A stretch of DNA of 64,000 bases from an uncultured Deferribacteraceae bacterium (GTDB lineage Bacteria > Chrysiogenota > Deferribacteres > Deferribacterales > Mucispirillaceae), in contig CAMQYS010000005.1 of assembly GCA_947039395.1 (NCBI GenBank), positions 32,573-96,572 of the forward strand, read 5' to 3'. The translations under genes and the position numbers were made by a program. This document shows, piece after piece, positions 37,462 through 46,123 of this stretch. Numbering within the stretch: position 1 is the first letter of the stretch; each line of letters starts with the position of its first letter. The notes under the pieces are model-generated. The model did no database searches. It was not told the origin of the DNA and was given only the letters and a program-made list of their open reading frames with translations.

Positions 37462-38061
37462 CTAAGTGTTTCTTTCATTTTTTCTATGTTTTCTTTTAGG
37501 AAAAATTCTGCTTTTTGGACGTGCAGTAGGTGGAATTTTATGTTTGTTAAACGCTTCTTGTTTCTCTTTTATAAAGAGTTGATATGCGTGTTTTATCAAC
37601 TCTTCTCTAATTTTATAGAACTGGTATATTTCATTAGTAATGAAAGATGAGTTTTTTATATTTACAAGATACCTTACACTAGCAGACTTTTCCTTTGGAT
37701 AGGCTGTTTTTGTATTCGGATCGTTAGGGTTATTAGCAACACAATCTGCTACGTATTTTGTAGGATTGTTCTGTAAACTAGATAAATCTTTTAGAGCAAG
37801 ATCGCATCCAGTAAATCTTGAATTAATTTTGATTAAAGATTTATTAAGAGTAATATTTTTATCAAAACCTAGACAAACCCGTTCAATTTTCCATGCATCT
37901 TTTGCTATATTTGATGAGGTTTTTATAGCATTTTCTATATGTCCACAAGCCTCTTTTAGATTGATACTATAATCTTGATTACTGTTAAATTTAATAGCTG
38001 CTTGATTTGTACAATCATTTAACTGATTATAGAATTTGTTGTTCATTATTTCTGTTCTCAC
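37462..38061 (-). CDS. Hypothetical protein, Cys-containing, basic C-terminus
   Basis: Up to 199 aa; the start is a GTG at 38061 or the ATG at 38046 (MNNKFYNQLND), and neither has a strong ribosome site. It has no signal peptide or membrane segment. Five Cys are spread over the first 110 residues (NDCTNQ, EACGHIE, ERVCLGF, TGCDLAL, ADCVANN). The middle is helical and charged, and the last 25 residues are very basic (RPKSRIFPKRKHRKNER), suggesting nucleic-acid contact or a localisation tail. I do not recognise the family. A decayed small gene lies 26 nt upstream in the same orientation. Confidence 0.6.
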   Translation of the reverse strand: MRTEIMNNKFYNQLNDCTNQAAIKFNSNQDYSINLKEACGHIENAIKTSSNIAKDAWKIERVCLGFDKNITLNKSLIKINSRFTGCDLALKDLSSLQNNPTKYVADCVANNPNDPNTKTAYPKEKSASVRYLVNIKNSSFITNEIYQFYKIREELIKHAYQLFIKEKQEAFNKHKIPPTARPKSRIFPKRKHRKNERNT

Positions 38062-38087
38062 TCTTTTTTTATTGCATTAATATTTCT

Positions 38088-38297
38088 TTATTCAAGTTCT
38101 CTATACATTTTTTCGCCTAAAATATCTCTAAAAGCAGTAGTTATTATATGTAAGGTTGGAAAGCATCTAAGGCACTCTATTTTGTTTATAAGCTAGAAGT
38201 ATTTTTTACCTTCTTCACTCAAATAAGCATCTTCGTATATGAATGATTTATCATCTGATTTTGTGGTTGTTATTTTTAATTCTTTTTTTATTACCAT
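38088..38297 (-). pseudogene. Small gene interrupted by an in-frame TAG (relic)
   Basis: From an ATG at 38295-38297 the minus strand reads 34 codons (MVIKKELKITTTKSDDKSFI...EEGKKYF), a TAG at 38193-38195, then 34 more codons in the same frame (LINKIECLRCFPTLH...GEKMYRELE) to a TAA at 38088-38090. The frame is also open for 17 codons before the ATG (PYLKLDRYYDFSYSYKI). Amino-acid composition is protein-like throughout. No strong ribosome site is seen. The simplest reading is a decayed gene of about 70-85 codons; no family recognised. Confidence 0.5.
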
Positions 38298-38606
38298 TAT
38301 CTTGTAACTATAGCTGAAATCATAATATCTATCAAGTTTTAAATATGGTTATTTTTAATAATAATTAATATAATGATGAGTATACTTACTATATCTTAGA
38401 GTAGTAATTTAAATTTATTTTAAGATAATTGTAAGTAGATAGTTTTAGAACTGCTAAGCAATCTTGTATTGTAAAAAAGTTTTAAAACTATTGGTAGTTA
38501 TCCAAATCAAGCGATAGTTATATTTTTGTAGATATTAATTATCCACACCGATATTGATGTGGATAAATTTATTTTACTATTATTAATATGTAATTTTTAT
38601 AGAGAA

Positions 38607-39413
38607 CTACCTTCCCCAAGCACGCAATTTCTGTTTAGCAAGTTTTGCAGATGTTGAGTTAGGGTATGAAGTGATAACTGTATTTAAAATTTCAACAGCT
38701 TCAGGTCTTTTACCAGTAACATCTTTTATATAAGCTATTTTCAAATGAGCATCAGGCACCTTAGAAGATCTAGGATAATTAGCTATAACCATCTCAAATG
38801 CAGATAGTGCATCGTTCATGCTATTTAAAGAGTAGTATGTTTCACCTATCCAATATTGAGCATTACTAGCTAATGAGTCTCCAGGGTATTTGTCAATATA
38901 CTCTTGAAACTTAGCTCTTGAGTCGGTATATTTTTTAGATTTAAGAAGTTCCATTGCAAATGAGTAGGTAGAACTTTTTGTAGCAACAGCATCGTCTATT
39001 ATAATGATATCTGGCTTGTTACTACTGTTATTTAGATCTATTATCATTCCTTCAACATCAGTTTCTTCAATGATAATAGGCGATGATCTATCAGTACCTT
39101 TTAAAACATTAGAGTTAACAATCGGTCTGCCAGACTTTTTACTAACACCAGTATTTTTTAAAAGTATTAGTTCATTATTTACATACGCGATTTCAGCTCT
39201 AAGTTCAGCTATTGCATCGGTATTTGCAGCGATTTCAGCTTGAGTAGCCACAGTTATAGCATTTGTTTCTTCTAACGCTATTTGATTGTCAGTTATTGAT
39301 TTTTGCATCACAACTAACTCTTCATTAATATTCGTTAAACTTCTTCTTACAGCTTCCTCAGTAGCACAACCAATTGCTGTGAAAAGGGTGATGACCAATA
39401 ATATTACCTTCAT
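38607..39413 (-). CDS. ybgF: Tol-Pal system protein YbgF/CpoB-like lipoprotein
   Basis: The 268-aa exported protein has a hydrophobic leader ending in TAIGC (Cys16), a plausible lipobox. It is followed by a coiled coil (about 25-90) that trimerises CpoB, a linker, and three TPR repeats (about 150-265: AMELLKSKKYTDSRAKFQEYIDKYPGD, NAQYWIGETYYSLN, AYIKDVTGKRPEAVEILNTV). CpoB links outer-membrane constriction to peptidoglycan synthesis. Usually it follows tolB-pal, but no tol genes are in the window. It follows cheV by 12 nt, an unusual pairing. The lipoprotein anchor is not typical of E. coli CpoB. Confidence 0.88.
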   Translation of the reverse strand: MKVILLVITLFTAIGCATEEAVRRSLTNINEELVVMQKSITDNQIALEETNAITVATQAEIAANTDAIAELRAEIAYVNNELILLKNTGVSKKSGRPIVNSNVLKGTDRSSPIIIEETDVEGMIIDLNNSSNKPDIIIIDDAVATKSSTYSFAMELLKSKKYTDSRAKFQEYIDKYPGDSLASNAQYWIGETYYSLNSMNDALSAFEMVIANYPRSSKVPDAHLKIAYIKDVTGKRPEAVEILNTVITSYPNSTSAKLAKQKLRAWGR

Positions 39414-39425
39414 AGAAGAACCTCT

Positions 39426-40328
39426 TTATTCGTTATTTAGAGTAAGCTCATCAACTTTTTTTATCAGTTGATCAAGTTCTGGTTTACCTAACACAAGATT
39501 AGCACCTATACTTATAAGCTTCCTTTCATTTTCAACAGATGCCATTGATGAAAAGACAATAATTGGAATATAATTAAAATCTTTATTCTTTCTTATTGTT
39601 CTAACAACAAAATCTCCTGATGTGCCGGGCATTTCAAGATCAGTTACAACGATATCTGGAATATTTTTAGAAAACTCATTTAATAAAACGCCACCGTTTT
39701 CAAAAACTTTTACAATGTAGCCTGCTCTTTTAAAATTTGTTTCAAGAACTTTCCTTATAACCGCTGAATCTTCTGCAATATAAATAACTTTATCTTGTCT
39801 TGTATCGTAAAGACTTAGATCAATATTAGCTATTTGAGATGTCATTGTTGTAGGACTTACTTCTGCAATTATTCTTTCAAAATCTAATAATTGGATTAAT
39901 TTTCCATCAATATTGACAACGCCCAATACGCTGTCTACTATCTTTAGATCGGCCATTGACGAATAATCTTTAATATCTTTCCAAGTTATTCTATGTATAC
40001 GAACAACTTCATCTACTAAAAACCCGTTAAATAGTTTATTAAAATAAGTTACGATAACTTTTTTACTTTCATTAGGAGCGGAACTTTTTGCATTAATCCA
40101 TTTTGATAAATCAACGATAGGCACTACTTTTTTGCGTATATTAGCAGTACCTATAATTACTTCATCAAGATCAGGCAGATGTCTAACAACTGGAAAGTTT
40201 ATAACTTCTATCACTTTTGCAACGTTAATACAGAAGTGATACCTAATCTCTCCATCAGATATTATGAACTCAACTACTTCAAATTCGTTTGTTCCACTTT
40301 CAAGTAGGATATTATGATCTAAAGCCAC
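39426..40328 (-). CDS. cheV: Chemotaxis protein CheV (CheW-receiver fusion)
   Basis: The 300-aa protein has a CheW domain (about 12-160: FEVVEFIISD, CINVAKVIEVINFP, ATANIRKKVVPIVDLSKW-type, VDSVLGVVNIDGKLIQLLDFERI). A receiver domain (about 178-298) follows, with acidic EDSA, phosphoacceptor Asp in IVVTDLEMPG (D230), a Ser at the switch position (VFSSMA) and Lys in LGKPE. CheV couples chemoreceptors to CheA and is tuned by phosphorylation. It stands divergent from the TPR gene at 40478. No other che genes are in view. Confidence 0.96.
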   Translation of the reverse strand: MALDHNILLESGTNEFEVVEFIISDGEIRYHFCINVAKVIEVINFPVVRHLPDLDEVIIGTANIRKKVVPIVDLSKWINAKSSAPNESKKVIVTYFNKLFNGFLVDEVVRIHRITWKDIKDYSSMADLKIVDSVLGVVNIDGKLIQLLDFERIIAEVSPTTMTSQIANIDLSLYDTRQDKVIYIAEDSAVIRKVLETNFKRAGYIVKVFENGGVLLNEFSKNIPDIVVTDLEMPGTSGDFVVRTIRKNKDFNYIPIIVFSSMASVENERKLISIGANLVLGKPELDQLIKKVDELTLNNE

Positions 40329-40477
40329 TTAATCAATCTCCGAAGGATATTTTTAATCCATTAACACCCAATAGTATTATATTTTTAACATTATTGCAAC
40401 AATATAATCTGAACTAATATCGTCTATTGATAACTTTATCTTGCAATTATTTGTATAATAAATAAAATAATCGGAAT

Positions 40478-43105
40478 ATGTTAAAAATTATCCTTATACT
40501 TAAATTAATGTTTTTTGTCACATTTACCTCTTATGCACAGGAGCTTCTTCTGCGTTCTAATGATTTTTCTGTTGAGGCATATATCAAGGTTGATCCATCT
40601 TTAGTTAAATCTATACAAAAAGGTTCTAATACGGTTGTCATTATTTTTCATCAGAAGATTAAAGAGCCGTTTGTTCAAAATTTAGATAATAGGTTTATTG
40701 ATTCTGTTGTAGCAAGAGATGATCAATTTACATTTTATATATCAAAAGATGCGGATTTCTCTGTTATAAATGATGATGCTGGATTAAAAATAGTTGCTAC
40801 AAAAAAGGTGAGTGATACAGATATATTAATGTCTTATGGTGTAGGTAAACCGTTACTTACTGAAAGCACATCTATTGTTGAGGATAGAGGGTTAGAAGAT
40901 GAGTTATCAGATGCTGATTTATATGTATCAGAGAAAAGATATGCACGAGCTGCTAATATTTTAAATGATGTTTTAAAAAAATCTAAAAATGAATTTTATC
41001 GTCAAGAGGCATTATATAAACTGGGTAAGGTATATATGTTACTTGGTGAAAGTAACCAAGACTACTACATTGATGCGTATGAAACATTTGATAATTTTAT
41101 TAAACTTTATCCAGATAATGTTAGAGTAGCAGATGCTCTTTTTCAATCTGCTGCGGCAAAAGAGAATATAGGGCAGTTATATGAAGCCATATTTACATAT
41201 GATAAAGTATATAATTCACTTCCAGATGTTGAGTCACAGAAGATAGCTATGATGAAGATGGCAGAGTTATATGTTCGACTATCTCAGTTTGATAAAGCTA
41301 TTGATGTTTATAATAATCATGCAGAGCAGTATATAGATAACAGAGAGTTTGTATATTCAGAACTTGGTAAGCTTCATCATAGTATGGGTGATTTAGATTC
41401 AGCTTATGAAGCTTATATTAATTTAAATGTTGAAATGTTTATGAATAATCCTAGTAATGGTAGCGAAGAGTTGTATAGAATGGCAGACACATTTGAGAAG
41501 AAGAAAAAATATGCTGATGCTTTAAATCTATATGAGAGAATATATACACAGTATCCAGAGAGTGCTCAAACTATTAATTCAATTAAATCTATATCTAAGA
41601 TATTAACTAGTCTAGATAGAGAAGAGGAAGCAGATCAGCTACTTCTTAAAATGGGAGAGTTATATCTTGATCAAGAGATCGGTCAGAAAGCGTTACTTGA
41701 GTACGCTAATAAATATTTTACATCTAAGGATTATAATTATTGGAATGATTTTTTTAAACCTGTTTTAGAAGCAGATGATCTTGGTGTATTTCACATGGAG
41801 GTAAGGTATTTACTTTTAAAAGCTTTATATAATGAAAAGAAGTATAGTGAGGCGTTGATAGCTGCAAATAATTTTATAGCTAATTACGATTTTTCAACAA
41901 ATATTCAGGAAGTAATGGATATAAGAGAAGAGATAATGATTATGAATTTAACTGATACTTTTATTAATAAAGATTATGAAAATCTTGATGGTATGGTTAA
42001 CAATTTTTCAGCTTTATATCCTAATACGAAGTATCAAGATAGAGTAGATGAAATGGTTGATGAACTTTATTATAGAGACATAATCGCTTTATATACAGAT
42101 AACAAGTTTGATGAAACTATAGCAGTTGTTGAGAAGTTGATACAAGAGGATAATATTAGTGAAGCGAAGTTAGATAGATTACTTAAATTGCTTGATGACT
42201 CATATTATAAAAAACTATCATTAAATATAGCGATGGAGAATTTTGATAGTAGTGTATCTTTAGCTAAACAGTATAAAAGTATTTTTCCAGAAGGTAAATC
42301 GTACGGTAAGGTAGAGACTTTACTAGTTGATACAATAGTTAATCAGATTAAAAATGCGTATAGTAATGGAGAGTACGAGTACGTTGTAGATCTATATAAT
42401 GATAGTAGAGATCTTGTTGATACTATAAAAGATAAAGCTGAATTAAATGAATTGTTAATTGATGTTGCACGATCAGCTTACAATATAGGTGTTATAGGTG
42501 TTGCACAAAATATGTATGATGAGATTACTCCTATAGCTACAGAAAATTATGTAATGTTAGGCTTACTTTTAAATCAGAACCCTAATAATTTTAATATCAA
42601 TTTATTAAATGCTGTTAATTTAGAGTATATCACATCACTTATAGAACCTATTCAGTTTGATAAGGCAGATCAGATACTCAATTTATATACATCTAATATA
42701 GGCGAAGCTACAAGGATCAAATATAAGTTATCTAAAAACATATTAGATGATGATAAAAGAGAGGCTGTACTACTAGCTATTTATGATGTATTGAAAGCTA
42801 ACTCATCGGCGAAATTTGAAGGTAGTAATGATATCCTTTTAGATGTAGGATTGATAAATTATAGAAAAAATAATTTTACAGCAGCTGTTGAACCTCTTAA
42901 TAGTTATATTCTAGCACGAGAGGAAAATGATGAAAAGAAAGCAGAAGCTTTATATTATTTAGGTAAGTCGTTTATTAATATGAATGATAAAGATAGAGGA
43001 TATAGATATTACAGAACCCTTGTAGATGAAATTCCAGATTCGATTTATGCAGGCATTGCAAAGGGAGAGATGGAAGAAGATGATTGGAAAGATAAACTTA
43101 ATTAA
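40478..43105 (+). CDS. Exported TPR-repeat protein
   Basis: The 875-aa protein has a signal peptide (LKIILILKLMFFVTFTSYA, cleavage before QELL). A roughly 100-residue N-terminal beta-rich domain of AMIN-like flavour follows, then many TPR units (for example YEAIFTYDKVYNSLPDVES, YADALNLYERIYTQYPES, AEALYYLGKSFINMNDKDRGYRYY). It is probably periplasmic and acts as a scaffold. The gene is divergent from cheV and lies upstream of the FlrBC-like pair, suggesting a flagellar or envelope role, but no specific family is recognised. Confidence 0.75.
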   Translation: MLKIILILKLMFFVTFTSYAQELLLRSNDFSVEAYIKVDPSLVKSIQKGSNTVVIIFHQKIKEPFVQNLDNRFIDSVVARDDQFTFYISKDADFSVINDDAGLKIVATKKVSDTDILMSYGVGKPLLTESTSIVEDRGLEDELSDADLYVSEKRYARAANILNDVLKKSKNEFYRQEALYKLGKVYMLLGESNQDYYIDAYETFDNFIKLYPDNVRVADALFQSAAAKENIGQLYEAIFTYDKVYNSLPDVESQKIAMMKMAELYVRLSQFDKAIDVYNNHAEQYIDNREFVYSELGKLHHSMGDLDSAYEAYINLNVEMFMNNPSNGSEELYRMADTFEKKKKYADALNLYERIYTQYPESAQTINSIKSISKILTSLDREEEADQLLLKMGELYLDQEIGQKALLEYANKYFTSKDYNYWNDFFKPVLEADDLGVFHMEVRYLLLKALYNEKKYSEALIAANNFIANYDFSTNIQEVMDIREEIMIMNLTDTFINKDYENLDGMVNNFSALYPNTKYQDRVDEMVDELYYRDIIALYTDNKFDETIAVVEKLIQEDNISEAKLDRLLKLLDDSYYKKLSLNIAMENFDSSVSLAKQYKSIFPEGKSYGKVETLLVDTIVNQIKNAYSNGEYEYVVDLYNDSRDLVDTIKDKAELNELLIDVARSAYNIGVIGVAQNMYDEITPIATENYVMLGLLLNQNPNNFNINLLNAVNLEYITSLIEPIQFDKADQILNLYTSNIGEATRIKYKLSKNILDDDKREAVLLAIYDVLKANSSAKFEGSNDILLDVGLINYRKNNFTAAVEPLNSYILAREENDEKKAEALYYLGKSFINMNDKDRGYRYYRTLVDEIPDSIYAGIAKGEMEEDDWKDKLN

Positions 43106-43133
43106 ATTTAAGAAAATAAAAAGAGAATAGTGA

Positions 43134-43322
43134 AGGAAAACAGATAGAGATACGACATTAAAAGCTCTTGAAAGCTATGTTAATCTAAAGCATCAAATTC
43201 GTTGGTTTATGTATTTAAATGGTAATGATACCTTAGCGTTTTTATTGCTATCAGCTGAACAGTGGATAACCTTAGAGAAAGAATTTGGAGAAACAACTGT
43301 AAGAGAAATTTTGCACCAATAA
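43134..43322 (+). pseudogene. Gene relic: 62 open codons without a proper start
   Basis: Between a TGA at 43131 and a TAA at 43320-43322 the frame is open and protein-like: ...RDTTLKALESYVNLKHQ, MYLNGNDTLAFLLLSAEQW, TLEKEFGETTVREILHQ. The only ATG is at codon 27, with no ribosome site. A GTG at 43130 in another frame (VKENR then a stop) could be the old start after a frameshift. The C-terminal part is amphipathic and helical. Family not recognised. Most likely the 3' remnant of a lost gene. Confidence 0.5.
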
Positions 43323-43556
43323 CATTAAGTTCTGTTATGTTTGGTTAGATATTTATTAAAGTTATATTAATAGCGATTAAATTATAAGAGGAGGTGTATA
43401 ACGAATACTTTTCAATCAATAGAAACTCAATTTTTGTTTTCATCTACTCTATATAAAATACTCTAGCTTACGGATTAGTTTTAGTTCTATTCTTAGTTTT
43501 GTTTTAGTGATAGTTGTAGTAATAATTTATATTTATAGTAGTTGTAGGTGGGATAA
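43323..43556. other. Intergenic region with an orphan ribosome-site sequence
   Basis: AGGAGGTG at 43391-43398 is an ideal ribosome site, but no ATG/GTG/TTG frame of more than about 20 codons follows it. With the relic just upstream, this looks like the debris of former genes. Nothing else was seen up to the kinase start. Confidence 0.4.
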
Positions 43557-44651
43557 TTGAATAAGGCGACAGAGAAAGAGTTACTAAAATCTATCGAAGA
43601 GAAAGATGAATTAATTAAAGCATTGAAAGAACAAGATACAAAATTTCAAGAGCTTTATGCGTTATCTAATAAGAAGTATCAAGAGGTGTATGAGCTTTTA
43701 GATTCTGTTATAAACAATATTGAAGGCGCTATAATTGCAACGACTATCAAGCAAGGTGTTTTTCTAAGAAACAAGGCTGCGAAAGAGTTAATAAATAAAT
43801 ACTCTGAAGAGAGAATTTTTAATATATTAAGAGAGTTCAGTTCAGAGGGTATATACGATTTTAAGATAGATGAGGCGTACTTTCATTTAAGTATTAGTTC
43901 GATAAGATCAGAGGATAATTTCGGTTATGTTTATATAATTGAAAATATAACTAAGATGAAGATTTTAGAGCATGAAAAATCAAGAAATGAGAAGTTACAA
44001 TTAATGGGTGAGATGGTTGCAAATATAACTCATGAAGTTCGTAATCCACTGGGATCTATAGAACTTTTCGCATCACTACTAGCAAGAGATTTAGAGAGTG
44101 ATCCTGAGAAGAAAAGATTAGTCTCATCTATAATTAAAGGTGTTAGAAATATCAACGCACTTATATCTAACACACTTTTATTTACAAAAGAAGTTACAGT
44201 AAGTAAGAGTGAGTATATTTTATCAGATATAGTTGATGAGGTAGTTTTATATCTTCAACATATAATAAAAGATAGATCTGTACGATTTATAAATAAGTTA
44301 AATGATGATCATAAAATATATTGTGATTCAGATATGTATAAGCAGGTTGTGATGAATGTTATATCTAACGCTTGTGATGCAGTTTCAAAGAACGGTACGA
44401 TCACGGCTAGTTCAGAGATAAAAGATAGTAAGTTATATTTTTCAATAGTTGATAATGGCAGTGGTATAGCAGAGGATATGTTACCACGATTATTTATGCC
44501 ATTTCAAACAACAAAAGCAAAAGGTACTGGGCTTGGATTGTCTATTGCTTACAAGATTATCAAGGCACATGATGGCGATATATTAGTTACTTCAAAAGGT
44601 AGTGCTGGTTCCTCAACTAAGTTCACTATAGTAACTCCTAGTAAGTCATGA
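43557..44651 (+). CDS. Sensor histidine kinase, FlrB/FleS-like
   Basis: The 364-aa soluble kinase starts at a TTG with a GGTGGG ribosome site. It has a coiled coil (1-45) and a PAS-like domain (about 45-135). The DHp domain carries H159 in ITHEVRNPLGSIELFASLLARDL, and a HATPase domain follows with NVISNACDAV, DNGSGIAEDML and GTGLGLSIA. The absence of membrane segments and the exact wording around the His match the flagellar kinases FlrB/FleS/FlgS. It precedes the FlrC-like regulator by 36 nt. It would phosphorylate that regulator to switch on class III (sigma-54) flagellar genes. Confidence 0.88.
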   Translation: MNKATEKELLKSIEEKDELIKALKEQDTKFQELYALSNKKYQEVYELLDSVINNIEGAIIATTIKQGVFLRNKAAKELINKYSEERIFNILREFSSEGIYDFKIDEAYFHLSISSIRSEDNFGYVYIIENITKMKILEHEKSRNEKLQLMGEMVANITHEVRNPLGSIELFASLLARDLESDPEKKRLVSSIIKGVRNINALISNTLLFTKEVTVSKSEYILSDIVDEVVLYLQHIIKDRSVRFINKLNDDHKIYCDSDMYKQVVMNVISNACDAVSKNGTITASSEIKDSKLYFSIVDNGSGIAEDMLPRLFMPFQTTKAKGTGLGLSIAYKIIKAHDGDILVTSKGSAGSSTKFTIVTPSKS

Positions 44652-44687
44652 TTTTCGATTTTTAATATAATTTCAGAGGATTGATTA

Positions 44688-46121
44688 ATGGATAAAGAGA
44701 AGAGAATATTGGTAGTTGATGATGATGATAATATGCGCGAAGCTATCTGTGAAACTATCAAACGAATGGGCATAGCAGTTGATACAGCTGTTAACGGTAT
44801 GGATGGTTTTGAGAAAGCAACGAACAGATTATATGATCTAATAATTTCTGATATGCGTATGCCTAATATTGATGGACTAGCTATGTTTGAGATGCTTAAA
44901 GGTTCAGGTGTGAAAAGTCCTGTGTGTTTTGTAACAGGGTATGGCACAGTTACAGGAGCTGTTGATGCTTTAAAATTAGGTGCATACGATTATATATTAA
45001 AACCTTTTCCACCTGATGTTATTGAGGAGTTAATAAGAAGAACATTTGAATTATCGGCACTTTCTAAAACATCACTAGGTAAAGATGTGAACGATGATGG
45101 TAATGTTGGGTTAGTATATAAGAGTGCATATATGGCACATCTATTTGCGCTTGCTAAAGATGTTGCAAAATCGGAGTCTACTGTTTTAATAACTGGAGAA
45201 TCAGGAACTGGTAAAGAGGTTTTAGCTAGATATATACATGATAACTCTAATCACTCATCGGGGCAGTTTATAGCAGTTAACTGTGCAGCTATCCCAGATA
45301 ATCTTTTAGAGAGTGAGCTTTTTGGATTTGAGAAAGGAGCTTTTACAGGTGCAGATAAACCTAAAGCTGGTAAGTTTGAACTAGCTAATAATGGAACGTT
45401 ACTTTTAGATGAGATAGGTGAAATACCTATTAATCTTCAAGCGAAACTATTAAGGGTTCTGCAAGAGAAAGAGGTTGAAAGATTAGGTGGTGTTAAGCCA
45501 GTTAAATTAACTGCAAGGATACTTGCAACAACTAACAGAAGTTTGAAAGTTATGGTAGATGAGGGTACTTTTAGAGAGGATCTATTTTATAGATTAAATG
45601 TAATATCAATGGAACTTCCATCGCTTAGACAGAGAGTAGAAGATATAGCTGATCTTGCTAGATTTTTTATTAAAAAATATTCAATAATAAATAATAAAGC
45701 TGAAAAACAGTTATCTGATGGAGTGTTAAGAACTCTTAAAGGATATGATTTTCCTGGAAATGTACGAGAGTTAGAACATACAATAGAGAGAGCGGTTGTA
45801 TTATCTAAAGGTAGTGATATTGAAACATCAGATCTTTTTCTGCATGGCATAACTGTTGAGTCTTTCAACACGGATAAGTTATCATTTAAAACGGGTAGCA
45901 CAACTAAAGTTATAAATAGTGATAGCGATACTACAACTTTAAATGATGGTATCACAGGAAAGACTATAGCAGATGTAGAGAGAGAGTTAATATTAAAAAC
46001 TTTAAAAGATAATGATAATAATAAAACTAAAGCAGCAGAAGTTTTAGGTATTACAGTTAGAACACTTAGAAACAAGTTGAATGAGTATAGAGAGCAAGGA
46101 ATAACAATTGATGAGAAGTAA
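44688..46121 (+). CDS. Sigma-54-dependent response regulator, FlrC/FleR-like (NtrC family)
   Basis: The 477-aa protein has a receiver domain with D55 in LIISDMRMPNIDG, a AAA+ sigma-54 activator domain (about 145-370: GESGTGKE, GAFTGADKPKAGKFELA, LLRVLQEKEVERLGG), and a C-terminal Fis-type HTH (KTKAAEVLGITVRTLRNKL). It opens sigma-54 promoters by ATP hydrolysis. Paired with the FlrB-like kinase, it is the likely activator of the sigma-54 promoter upstream of pseB at 59.6 kb. The stop is directly followed by argS. Confidence 0.93.
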   Translation: MDKEKRILVVDDDDNMREAICETIKRMGIAVDTAVNGMDGFEKATNRLYDLIISDMRMPNIDGLAMFEMLKGSGVKSPVCFVTGYGTVTGAVDALKLGAYDYILKPFPPDVIEELIRRTFELSALSKTSLGKDVNDDGNVGLVYKSAYMAHLFALAKDVAKSESTVLITGESGTGKEVLARYIHDNSNHSSGQFIAVNCAAIPDNLLESELFGFEKGAFTGADKPKAGKFELANNGTLLLDEIGEIPINLQAKLLRVLQEKEVERLGGVKPVKLTARILATTNRSLKVMVDEGTFREDLFYRLNVISMELPSLRQRVEDIADLARFFIKKYSIINNKAEKQLSDGVLRTLKGYDFPGNVRELEHTIERAVVLSKGSDIETSDLFLHGITVESFNTDKLSFKTGSTTKVINSDSDTTTLNDGITGKTIADVERELILKTLKDNDNNKTKAAEVLGITVRTLRNKLNEYREQGITIDEK

Positions 46122-46123
46122 AT

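Noticed and set aside
38193..38195. TAG recoding (readthrough or pyrrolysine) in the small relic
   Set aside because: No recoding signal is visible and the ribosome site is poor. Decay by mutation is simpler.
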